NCBI GenBank assembly: GCA_013396525.1
Contig: VWYX01001243.1
Location: 130,385-194,384 of the forward strand
Direction: 5' to 3'
Length of the DNA stretch: 64,000 nucleotides
Source of the DNA: Chaetorhynchus papuensis
Lineage: Eukaryota; Chordata; Aves; Passeriformes; Rhipiduridae
The position numbers and the translations under genes were made by a program. The stretch's first letter is position 1; the number at the start of each line of letters is the position of its first letter. The notes under the pieces are model-generated. The model was not told the origin of the DNA. It saw only the letters and a program-made list of their open reading frames with translations, and made no database searches. Positions 11,033 through 22,020 of this stretch are shown here, in pieces.

Positions 11033-12192
11033 GACCACGCCCTGTGAGCAGAGACGCCCTTGTAGCCCCGCTGCCATCCAGGAGCTCTGATCCCCGGTGT
11101 TTGATCCCGGCCCTGGAAACCCACAAGGTCTTCTGGTGGCAGAAAATATCCCCTGTTCAGTGCTGGTGTGTTTGTGTCATCCTCGGTTAAGCAGGGAGAG
11201 CAGTGCATCCTCCAGGTACGTGCAGGACTCCAGCAGTGCACAGAGCTGCTGCCACCGTGCTGGTGCGTGGATGGGATCCGGGGTCTTGCTGATGAGCAAA
11301 TCTGCATTTTCCTAACTCAAATTCCCTGATAAGTCTATTAGCCTTGAACCTCTCTCTCGCTCAGCGCTCCCCTTCCCCGCTGTACAATGCAGGCAGTCCT
11401 TCATCATGGCACTGAGAATTATTTTCTTGTTTTAAATCTCAGTTTGAAAATGTCAAAGTTCAGGTTCTGGAGAGAGAAGTCTGGGTGCTAAAAGCAAGAA
11501 TGTTCTTTTTAATTAGAGTTATGCCCTCGAGCAGTGAGAAACCATTATGTTTTTATTCTTCCTCTGTACTTGTTCCAAAACCTTTTACATGATCAGACTA
11601 AAAGGTAAGTGCAAATGAGTAAGCAGCTAAAGGAGTAAAGCAGATTCATAAGAAAACCCGGGGAGAACGGCAAGTCTTGCTAGTTTGTATTTATGAAATA
11701 ACTGACACTTTAGATTATGCTGCTGTTTCTGGAGACAAGATATTTGAAAAGATCTTTTCCCTACCGGAACACTGTACTTTGGAGGGGTGTGTGGAGCTAA
11801 GCTCAGTTTGTATGACAAGTTTTTAAGCTTTTTCAGTTGGTGTGAGAGGTGATGTGGTGCTTCAGCCAGGGAGGCTGAGGAAGATGCAGCTGTGCTTTTC
11901 CAGGGCCTGACAGAGCCGTGTGTGCACCAGTGGGTGGGATGCCCGATGCCCCTCTGGTGTCCAGGGCTTCTCCCTCCCCCTTGCAGTGTGACCAGAGGGT
12001 GAAATAATTTACTCCTTAACTTGGTTTACTGTTGAGTGGGTTTTAAGCCTTAATGATCATAATGAATTTTAGGAATGAAAATTTTACATTTCTGGTGTAA
12101 GTTACTGCGATACAAAAGAAAAATGAGGCAGTTGGGAGGGGGAGCAATGGATATTGCAAACAAGGAACAAACCAACCCCCAAACTCCAAGAG
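11033..12192. other. non-coding stretch
   Basis: No gene or recognisable repeat. The region is moderately GC-rich near 11.0-11.3 and 11.9 kb and AT-rich elsewhere. Confidence 0.5.
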
Positions 12193-12244
12193 TTTTTTTC
12201 TTTTTTTTTTTTCTCTTCCTTCTTTTTTTTTTCTTTTTCCTTCT
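12193..12244. repeat. 52-base pure pyrimidine tract
   Basis: Only T and C occur on the plus strand: long T runs separated by single C or TC groups. Such homopyrimidine tracts can form triplex (H-DNA). The lysine/arginine-rich minus-strand frames over it are low-complexity artefacts. Confidence 0.85.
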
Positions 12245-14000
12245 GGTGAATGGATGAAAAATGTATTTGTGTTTATGGATTTTGCCACGGGTCTGTATCC
12301 CCTTTGGCACATGCCTGACCTGGGGGTGCCAGGACTATCCTGTGCCTGGAGCTCCTGAGCTGCAGCTGAGTGTGGCGATCACCACGTGTGAGCTCCTGTC
12401 CCAAAACCCAGCTCATGTCACACGGCTGTGCAATTCCTTCCCAGACTGTCCGGGCTCTGCCTGGCACCAGGAGCCTGGCTCTGGAGCAGCACCAGTCTGG
12501 AAAACTAACTGAGCTTTTCCCCATAATCATCAAATCCAGCTACTCACACAGGCTCTGTGTGTGCTGTTCGCTCGCAGAGCTGCCCGTATGCATGAACAAG
12601 ATAGATCCCCCTACCACACTCACTTGCAGATACATTCCTGCATAAATTATATTCATGTTTTACATGAAAGACACATCAGCCAACGTGTGAAACCCAGACA
12701 GGCAGGAAACTTTGAGATAAGAGAGGGAAAAAAAAAAAAACCTCACCTTTTCTGTCTTATGTTTTTCCTGATAAATTTTCTTGCTGTGAGTGTTATAAAG
12801 GAGGATGTTATTTGATACAAGACACAAAAATAGGAAGGTGTTATCATGGAGAGGAAGGCACTTTGTTTACCCTGTTCTGTCTTTGCCACAAGGTTGTTCT
12901 CTGTCTGGAAGAGTAGTGGGGAAAAGGCCTTATTTTCAGAGGTATCTGGGGCTTTATTTTCATTCTAAGGTAGGTGTTTTAACATGGACCAGTGAGAGGC
13001 TCTACGTGGAGCTGCCTTGTGGGGCTGTAACCCTCAGGCTGGGAGTGGTGCCCACTGCTAAATCATTCTGCAAATCCCGAAATAGAGGAGGAGGTAGAAG
13101 CTGCAGCTGTGTGTTTATCTCTCAGTGCTTTGGGTGGTGAGAATCCAGGTCCAGGGCTGGATATCCTTGAATATGGTTCAGATGTGTGGCAGCGCCCAAG
13201 AGCCAAGCACTGCCCATGCGGGCAGCACAAATGCTGGGACACCTGAGGGCAGCAGGAGTGTGTGGCTGGCCCTGGGACAGGGCCCCTGGACAGCAGTGTG
13301 GCTGCAGTGTGATGGGAACAGGGGGAGTTCTTGCTGGAATACCTCTTTGCAGAGCCAAACCGACGGGAGGCTGCCAGCATATTCTAGCCATAAAGCGAAA
13401 TACTGCTCCTGGGGATTCCCCCTGACAGTCAGGGGACCTGCAGGCAGTCCCTGGTGAACAGAGGCTGCACTTACAGTGACCTTTGGGCTCCCTCTGTGCC
13501 TGTGGGAGTGCTGGAGGTGGTGGTGCTGGAGGGGATGGACCCAGCCCTGGCAGCACCTCTGGCTGCCCTGGCTCGGGCAGCAAACAGCTGAGATGAGGCT
13601 TCTGGGCTGTGGTAGCTGCTTTTGCAGCATCCACTGAGCTAAATCATCTCATTAGAGAGATGCCTGGAAAAGAAGCATGGTGGCTGTAGTTCTGCTTTGG
13701 ACCTGAGGTCTGAACAACAGATGTGCCTTGTATCCAGAAGCCTGCATGTGTCTGAGAGCAGATTTTCTCTTATGGGTGAGAACTCGGAAGGATGAAAGGG
13801 ATCAGGAGGAGAGTGGTTTCAGGGAGCACTGATAAAGTCTAACTAAAGAAAACAGACTTCTGTTTAGTTTTGTTTTTCCTCTTGTTTTTGCTGGTTCATT
13901 TAAAAGTGTTTTATTTACTCTAAAGGTTTTATATTTATTCCCACCACAAGGGATGGAGTGAGGGAGGGCAGAGAAATCAAAAAGAAACATTTTGATAGCA
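12245..14000. other. non-coding stretch, GC-rich from about 13.0 to 13.6 kb
   Basis: No gene recognised. A 170-codon minus-strand frame (13122-13634) and a 150-codon frame overlapping it are rich in Pro, His, Cys and Gln and lie fully opposite other open frames. This is the usual signature of chance frames in CpG-poor, CTG/CAG-rich DNA. A 13-base A run is at 12728-12740. Confidence 0.5.
12728..12740. repeat. poly-A run, 13 bases
   Basis: Simple homopolymer with no retroposon body recognised upstream. Confidence 0.9.
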
Positions 14001-15480
14001 GTTGCTGTCTGTCTAGATGCCAGCTTTCTTCAGGGAAAATCTTAACTGGCATGCTAGCTTGTTGAGTATTGAATAATAAATAATGAGGTGCAACGTGGAC
14101 AGATGGGTGATAGATGAGTTTTGCAAGGCTTAAAGAGAGGAGAGTTTCCTTTTACTGTTGTGGGTTTTTTTAAGCCTCATTCAAACAAAACGGAAATAGA
14201 TTATCAGCTGAAAAAAAATCTACATTCTCTCATTTTAATGGAGTTTCATATCAAATATGTTGAAGAAAACAAAGTTTGTGTTATTTAATGCAATTGTGTC
14301 TTCATGTGCAGGATGCCAGGGATCCTCGAGCTGCTTCAGTGGGCCAGGTTTGTGTTATTCTCCCAGGTGATAAAACATGAAGCAGAGGATGTTCACTCAA
14401 GGTGCTCTCCCTTAGCGACTCTGTCTTCATTTCGTTTTTCTGTTCTCCTCAGTAATGAGCCATTTGAGTCTGGAAATAAGTCTTGGGCCGTGTATGGCAG
14501 TGCAATAATAAGTGGGAATGTGCATCTGTTTATTTTGACAGGGACCATTCCTTGTGGAGGTGTTTATTGTAGGTTCCTGTTTCCCAGGTGCTGGCAGATG
14601 CCTCTGCTGTCTGTGGTGCTGTGTAGATACCAGCATTTTACGGCCTGGATTTTTGCATACCCCATCTTGGAAGTGATTGAAAACTTCCTCCAAATCAGCC
14701 TGTGGAGGGCTGTGAGGTGTTTTCTGTGGTGCAGAAAACTGAGATGATTCGTTGTACCTGTGCTGGGCTGGGTGTGTGTCCCTGTGTCCCCCTCCCAGCT
14801 GTTTCCCAGCTGTGGTGTGCCAGGAGCAGCTGAGCTGAGAGGGGCATGCAGCAGGATGAATCTCTCCTGCCTCTCTTGTTCTGCTGGGAGATGTCTCCTG
14901 GCTCTTGTCCACTGGGCAGTGGTGCTGGAGTGTCTGCTGTTTCCCTGGGGGACTGCAGGAGTCAAAGATGAGTTAAATGAATGAAATTTGATGGCCTAAA
15001 TAGGAGGTGCACAATCAAAATCCCACTAATGCTGTGGCCAAGGTGTCCTCTCTGCTGTCTCCCAGGTGCAGTCCCTCCCCTTCCCCGGGCAGGAACTGCA
15101 GCTTTTAGCAGAAGATGCAGCTGCTGCCTCCTTGAAAATCTCCCTGGAGGAGGGAGCAGCCCTGTCCCCCGGTCCCAGGCCGGGCTGCTCTAATCTGTGC
15201 TCTCTGCACACGTTTGTGAGCTGGTCCCGTTGCACTGACCCTGGGAGATGAAGGGGAAGAACTCTGTTGTTGGGGTTTTTGTGCAGCCCACCACCCCCAA
15301 GCCTGAGGGGCACTGAATGGAAGTGGGGGTGCTTGATCAAACTCTTTACTGAGAGCCCCCAGTTTGTCCTCTCCCTGTGCTGCTGGCACCTGCCAATCCC
15401 ACCCCTGGAGTTATCAGAACGCCCGGACCTTGGGTGACCTCTCTGCAACGCCGTGTCTCGTGCAAACTGCATAAGAGAAC
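14001..15480. other. non-coding stretch
   Basis: AT-rich to about 14.3 kb, then CTG/CCAG-rich. The 161-codon (14427-14912, -) and 147-codon (14304-14747, +) open frames overlap on opposite strands, have no recognisable domain and are treated as chance. Confidence 0.5.
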
Positions 15481-16426
15481 TTCTAATCTTTCAATTAAAA
15501 AGCCAACTATAGAAGAGGCTGTCTCAGCTGCTCTGCCTTGATAAGAAGGGAAAGCTTTACAACTTGCTGTCAAGTCGTAACTCCTTCATGCACACGCAGG
15601 TCTGCTCTGCCAAAAGCAGGTGGAAATGCAGAAGGAAAACCTCCCATCAGTTTCATCTCTTTATTGAAAGCTATCTTGTCTGACAGTGGGTCTTTTGAAG
15701 ATAGATGTTTTCCACCTGTAGAACTCACCTAGGACTGTCAGCATCCCACCCCTGTTGCCTGAGGACTTTCCTGCGTTCCCTTATTGAGTCCTGCAGTCTG
15801 ATATCCCCTCTCTGCTTCTGCCTATTGAAATATGAAAAATAAAATGAAATCCAGACCTTAAGAGCACAGGTCTGGCTGTTAATCACAAACATATTGGTGT
15901 TTAGGCATCAACAACTTAATCATCCCCTGTTTATCCTCTGTTGGGAGATCACAGTGTTTATGTTGATGGCAACAGAAGAATCCCTACAAGTGTTCCTCCA
16001 CTTGTGAACACTTAGGATGAAGGGAAGTAACTGCCTTAGGCTAAAATAAAAAACTTGCCTTGGACTCGTGGGTTACTGATCAGGAATTTCTATTATTTGA
16101 ACAATGCTTCTAATCAGCTGAAGCAGCAAGTGCTGTGTCAGAGGATTATTCTAGGAAATGAGTATTACGTTTGATTATAACATTGATTTCGCACTTATTA
16201 AATCCTAGCCAAAGAAGGTGTTAAAGAATATTATTTCTGCCCAAAAGTGTTTTGTTACAAGCAGCGTTTGTGCTTGCTAAGCCTTCTCTTAAGCTGGTGG
16301 TTATCCACTAAGAACAGTGCTCATTGCCTGAAGGGAGGACACTGGTATGTTTTACTGAAAAAAGGGAAGTCCAGACATTTAAAACAGCTTCTCTGTGCTT
16401 CCTGGGGGTGCCTGTGCAGAGGTACA
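15481..16426. other. AT-rich non-coding stretch
   Basis: No gene. An 8-bp inverted repeat (CCAGACCT at 15851-15858, AGGTCTGG at 15868-15875) encloses a 9-base loop; about ten of this size are expected by chance in 64 kb. Some ATTA-rich words near 16.1-16.2 kb suggest a weak conserved noncoding candidate. Confidence 0.45.
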
Positions 16427-16842
16427 CAGAATCATAGGATCATTTAGGTTGGGAAAGATCTTTTAAATCCTACTGCTAACTCAGTACTGCCAAGTCTACC
16501 ACTAAACCATGACCCTAAGCACCACATCTACATGTCTTTTAAATCTCCCCGGTGATGGTGACTCCACCACTTTCCTGTTCCAATGCTTGACAACCCTTTC
16601 ATTGAAGACATTTTCCCATTACCCGACCTAAACCTTCCCTGGCACAACTTGAGGACATTTCCTCTTGTCCTGTTACTTGTCACTTGAGAGAAGAGACCGA
16701 GCCCCTCCTTTCAGGGAGATGTAGAGGGTTATAAAGTCTTTCCTGAGCCGCCTCTTTTCCAGGCTAAACCCCCCCAGCTCCCTCAGCCGCTCCTCACAGG
16801 ATGTGTGCTTCCCATCTCACCAGCTTTGTTGCTCCTCTTGCA
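16427..16842 (-). mobile_element. CR1 LINE, 5'-truncated 3' end
   Basis: The left edge CAGAATCATAGGATCATTT is the reverse complement of the CR1 3' terminus (ATTCTATGATTCT-type repeat). Reading rightward one finds, in order, the reverse complement of the CR1 3' UTR and the end of ORF2: GGTTGGGAAAGATC, CTGCCAAGTCTACCACTAAA, GATGGTGACTCCACCACTT, AACTTGAGGACATTTCCTCT, GAGAAGAGACCGAGCCCC and CTCAGCCGCTCCTCACAGGA. At about 415 bp it is a typical severely 5'-truncated copy. Small deletions and substitutions are frequent, so it is not a young copy. It has no obvious target-site duplication, as usual for CR1. It is dead and non-coding. Confidence 0.96.
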
Positions 16843-17558
16843 CACCTGCCTGTGATGGGGATGGTGCTCCTGCCTGCCCAGTGGCAGGGGACACATTTTT
16901 TTCCAGTGGTTTGGAGCTTTGGAAAACTGTAATTATTTACCTGGAGAGTTTGGTCTCTTGATGTGTTGGAGCCTGGGGGCCTGAGCCAGGTTCAGGGGAT
17001 GGGAGGGGAGGAGTGCTCCCAGAGGAGCAGGGAAAAGAAATTGGTAATCCTGGATCAAATCAGCAACCAGATACTGTTTCTTTGATATTATTTGTAGAAA
17101 TGTGGGATGGTTAATGTTGAGGTTATTTATTTGTGAGTCTTCTTTTTAGCACGCCTGTGAATGTCACTTGGCACCTTCTAATTCCCTATGCCACCAAACC
17201 TGTGAGCTCCTGGACACTAAGAGGTTAACTGTCTGCTTCCTATCCACCAGCTAAAGGTTTTGTGCTGCAAAAAAGGGACACCAGGAACCCAGAATGTGGT
17301 GGTCTCCTTCTGAGTCAGCTAATCAATAAGCATTAATCTATTATGCCAATTAAATGCTTAGGGAAGGTGAAGCACTGTGTAAGCGCCAGGTGTTGTGGGA
17401 AGCCTGGGGTCACTGCAATGCCAAAGGTGCTGTCTGATGGATGGGAGATTAAACAGAAGTCTCCACTACAACTGCTCATTAATGATTCTGTAGCATTTTT
17501 CATGACAGAAATCTTCCCTGGGAATTAAAGGTGAACTGATCAAAATCTGAACTTTTTC

Positions 17559-17574
17559 TTTTTTTTTTTTTTTT
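17559..17574. repeat. poly-T run, 16 bases
   Basis: Homopolymer preceded by a CTTTTTC interruption. Confidence 0.9.
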
Positions 17575-19331
17575 AACCTTCTGGTCAGTTAAAATTGGAT
17601 GCAATGCTGAAAAGCAGTATGAGCTATGAAAAACACTAACCTGAAGGTAACAGATGGTAAAAGAATAATGATGGATCCAGTCAACAATAATTTCCTGTCC
17701 TATAATTTTTTTTCTGGCTGGGGCACTGCACTGCATGCTGAAAGGCTGAGCTAATTTCCGGACTGTACCGTGGTCTTTCTGTATGATGAGATCAGATCAC
17801 ATAGGCCCATGCTCCTCACTTGGGATGCCTGGCTTCATTCCCCTGGGATGATTTTGAGCTGCTTGCTCTTCCAGCATCCACACTGACTGTGTTTGGGGCT
17901 GGACCTGGTCCTCAGGCCTCGCAGAGAGGTTGCAGCTCCATGTGCCAGCAGCCAGCTCAGCAGCGCCCAAATGCTCTGGAGGTTGGATCCTGTGTGATTT
18001 GGCCATCACACGGAGGGGAGCCTGAGCCAAATCCCCCTCTAGGTCTAGCCTACTCCTTAGCCAGAGAGGGATACTTCCAACCAAACCAGTGCCTAGCCCC
18101 TGCAAGTGAAGTCACCCAGAGCTAATGCTCTTTGTGGGCTGGAGAAGGAATGAAACCCCACCTCCTTTGCAGCTGCAGAGTACGGCCAAGTTCATTAGCA
18201 TTTATTAGGTAATGATGAGCTGTGCCATTGAGAGGCCTGTAAATAAGCAAACCATCTACAGATGGCTGCCTAATAGGCTCTGCTTCCAGGTTGTGGTACC
18301 TGACCCCACTCACAGATGTTGCTTTCCTCGAGCAGCTGTGCCGCGCAGTTCTGCTTCCTGCCAAGGAAACCTCCCCTACCTGCTCCAGCTCCATTGCAGC
18401 TTCTCGAAACCCATGTGCTTCCTCCCCTCCCCACCTCACCCCCGTTCCCAAGGTGTTCTCGTTTCCACAGTTTGCTGTTTGGAGGAGCAGGCTGTGGTGC
18501 CTGTCATCCTTTGTGTGCGCTCTGTCTTTGTGCCAGCTCGCATCCCGAGGAGCTGCAAAGTGGCACCCGCGCTCCCTGTCTCACAGCAGGCATGTTTTGC
18601 ATTTACTGACACATGGGGAGTGACTGACTAATACTAACATGAAAACAATTCTGACAGAACAAGGGCTTGATGCAGGGTGGGGGGGGAAAATATATCTGGG
18701 AAAACAGAGCATGTTCAGCATATGCTATTGCCTTCACCAGTTCAATAAATATTTATTGTATTTCTTATAATTGAGTTTCTCCAATGTAAACATAAATGGG
18801 AGAGAGTGTAAGAAGTTTAGGCAGATGGCCTTTAGAAATAAAAAAAAAGAAAAAAAATAAAACAAGATTCCCTACCCAGGCACACCAGCAGAGGTTTCTT
18901 ACAATATAAATGAGAAAATATTCCGAAAGAAATTTCTCCCAGGAGTGAAGAGAAGGGCAGGGAGAAAAACAACAGTAGAAAAAGGAGAGGAAATGCAGCC
19001 CCCCAGCCTTCTCTCTGCCTTGGCTTGGGACTTGGGGTGTATGTGTACATGGGAGCCTTCATCCAGCAAATCTTGACATCAGATGAAGCCTTTCATCACC
19101 AGAGCTTTTCAACACTCATAGAAAAATAAATCTGTGGTTAGGAAAAGGCAGCAAGCAGGGGCATAGTAACAGACATTCTGAATCCATTAAAGATGAGATG
19201 GTAGAAAAACTACTTGATCTGGTGGGAATAAATGTGAAAATCCATAGGTCTCATGTTGGCTCGTTGTTCTGCTGGATAGCTTTTCCCTGGTCACCTCTCC
19301 TTCATTTCTGCAGCTGACTGTTGGGCATTAA

Positions 19332-19346
19332 TTTTTTTTTTTTTTT
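19332..19346. repeat. poly-T run, 15 bases
   Basis: Uninterrupted simple homopolymer. Confidence 0.9.
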
Positions 19347-19500
19347 GGCCTACCCACTCTGCTTGCCTTGGTTGAGCTGTTAAAGCCTTGGATTTAACGA
19401 GAATCTTCAGGCTGTTTGGAATTTGTCATTTTTAATGCTACTTTTTGGCAGAAGCGTCCGTGTTCTGTGACATTTCCCTTTAATTTAGAGCCACTTTGGA

Positions 19501-22020
19501 GCATCTGTAAATGGTCATGAGATAGGAATTTTAATTGTTTTAATTATATTTCTATCTTCCCCCACTCCCTCTCTCCAATCTCTCTCCAATGGACCTTTTT
19601 TGCATTGCATCAGAGAGAATTTTCTTCCCCCCAATACATTTTTCAGATGCTGACATCTGGAGACATTCATCAAAGAATAACTTCTACTGGAAACCAGAAA
19701 TCCATTAATGAAGCTGGAACTATTTGCATAGTAGAAATTATACTTAATAACCTTTAAGGGGAAAACTCCCGTGATTGATGTAGAATACAATTATAGTTAA
19801 TGGTCAGGGTGTAGGGGTGTTCAAGCCTGTTGTTTTTCAGATATGCTCTCCATCTGTGGCACTCTGGGGCCAGTTCCCCTCTGCAGGGCAGGGGAACTGC
19901 AGGAGGGGGCTGTTCCCAGTGCCCCCAGTGAAGGGCATCCTCTGGGGTGCACGTTCCACCTCAGAGCTGTCCTGGTGAGGGGGGGAAGGCAGCAGAGAGC
20001 TGGGCTGGTTTGTAGCAGCTGTGCTGCTCACCAAGGCTTGGCTGTGGGGATGCAGTAGCATTTCTTTAGGGTCTGTTGCGGAAAAAAGCCATCAGTAGGG
20101 ACAGCTGTGCTAGGAAAGGAAAAAGAGTATAAGGTTTCCTTCAGATGTGAGGGTCTAAAACTGGCTGCTTTTGCCTCCCTCTGTGTGCAGGATGCAGGGA
20201 GGCTCCAGGAGGAAAGTGTTGCCTGTAGTGGCCATGGATGTGAGAGGCTTCTTGGAAAGGTCAGGTATTTTGTGTGCTCTGCAAAGATGGGTTAATAGAG
20301 CTGGCAGACAAGGAGCCCAGGAGGTCCCTGGGAAGAGGAGCATGCAAACGTGACACGGATGCTGAGGGTGCCCAGAGCGAGTCAGGGAAAAGAGATTTTG
20401 CACCAGCGTGGAGCAGGTAGCTGGGAATGGGCCCTGTGTCCCTTCCTCCTACCCCTGTGCCTCAGAAAGGAGCTTGGCTTGCTCCCCTTTGGCTGTGCTG
20501 CTGCCCCATCCCACCTGGAGAGGGTCAGCTCCTGGCTGGGGAAGGGCAGCATCCAGCACAGAGCCAGGTGACAAGGGGGTAACTCTGACGGTCTCCAGGG
20601 GCATTGGTGTGCCTGTGGGATCAAGTGAGCAGGTTGCACTCTGGATTTGGAGCAGATTTTGATCCTTTGTGACGAAGTAGGCGGTATTTCTGCAGTTTGG
20701 AGTTTATTGCATCCAGTGCTGAGCGTTAGTGCTGGGGCTGTGCTGCCCATACCCAAGAAGGGTTAGTGCTGAGGTCTTTCAGTCCTTTGAAGAACTATCT
20801 CAGGACACCTAATTATGCTGCTACCCTTTGCAATCTCCACTCTTTCTGCCCTTCAGCACTGCCCAATGTGTTTTCACTTTCCAGCACTTGGGTCCTGGCC
20901 TTTGGCCAAAGAAAAAAAAAATTATTTTAATTCAACATGAAGGTAAAGGTGCAGTGGTATCTCCTGTGTTCGAGGTGAAGGCAAAGGGCTGAGCTCTGGG
21001 GAAGCAGGTGGATATTTCAGAGTCTGTGTGTACTAGGAGCAAAACAGAGCATGGAGGAAAACAAGCCTGTGCAGAGGAATCTGAACTATTTAGGGGACCT
21101 CTAGTTTGGTACAGCTGGCCACTCAATCATCTCCATTTCTGCCTGAGAAATATCAGTCCTGAATTCTGCTTTTTTAAAATATGCTAAGTGGCAAGCAAGT
21201 CATGAGGGTGGGTGAAGAACAATTTCCTCTCTCTCTCTCTTTCACACTGGGCCCAGAAGGGAGCAGAGACATCTGTGTTTCATTGCCTGCCCGTGCTGGA
21301 CCCTGTGCTGCTGGGTCCAAGGCACAATCCTGCCGAGGCAGGTGTGGAGGCCAGACCATTTCTCCCCACGGTTGCAGCAAATGTGCTGCGTAGGGGGATG
21401 CTAAAGTTCTCTATTCCTCTAAGGATTTCCGGATTACAGAGTTTGTTTTTCTGTTTTTAAAGGGATCAAAAAGTTTCTAAGCTGATTTTTCATTCAGATG
21501 TCTAACTGATAGCGGTGACAGTAGAGGAAATCAAAGGAGGGAATTATTGTCTGTGCATCTCGGTTAGTCGTTCTCGTGGCTGCCTTTATCTGCCAGAACA
21601 TTTCTGTTCCTTAAAGCCACACTTAACATAAACATAAAACCTTTTTGGCAGGTGGGCTCTGTGCTGGTACTTGGATTTTTGGATTTCTTTGTGACAGATG
21701 GAGTCTTTGTCCCTTTCAGATCTGGGGCTCTGCACTTACATTCTGTTTGCAACTGCTTTTTTATTTATCACTCATCAAAGGGAAACAGCATAAAGGAAGC
21801 AGGAAAAAAAGAATTTTTAGTATTTTTTGAGGGGAAAAAAATACATTAAGACCTTCCATCAATACTTCATGAGCTTGGGGCAGTATTAGTATGTTTTTGC
21901 AAGCTGATTTCCTTGAACCAAAGCATGATTCACTGTCACAGGTAGGCTTGCAGTTTAGAGCTGCAGAATTCTGTGTACTGAAGAATTTGCCCTGAGAAAC
22001 TGCTGGCAATGATAGAGGAC
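19501..22020. other. non-coding stretch
   Basis: No gene recognised. GC-richer from about 19.8 to 20.6 kb. A short (CT)7 microsatellite is at 21227-21242. Confidence 0.5.
21227..21242. repeat. (CT)n microsatellite
   Basis: About seven CT units, the only clear dinucleotide CT repeat in the window. Confidence 0.85.

Larger units (their letters stand above)
16843..19500. other. non-coding stretch
   Basis: No gene recognised. It includes poly-T runs (17559-17574 and 19332-19346), an A-rich patch near 18840-18862 and a GC-richer part at 17.8-18.6 kb. Open frames of up to 139 codons there (18212-18631, +) overlap others on both strands and lack domains. Confidence 0.5.

Noticed and set aside
12050..12312. 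Lys/Arg-rich minus frames resembling a nuclear localisation region
   Set aside because: They translate the 52-base pyrimidine tract; low-complexity artefact.
13122..13634. 170-codon minus-strand ORF and overlapping 150-codon ORF
   Set aside because: Composition dominated by Pro, His, Gln and Cys, typical of out-of-frame reading of CTG/CAG/CCC-rich DNA. No recognised domain.
14427..14912. 161-codon minus-strand ORF
   Set aside because: Overlaps a 147-codon plus-strand frame; His/Thr/Gln-rich; no domain or splice support.
15851..15875. 8-bp hairpin CCAGACCT/AGGTCTGG
   Set aside because: Around ten such short inverted repeats are expected by chance in the window.
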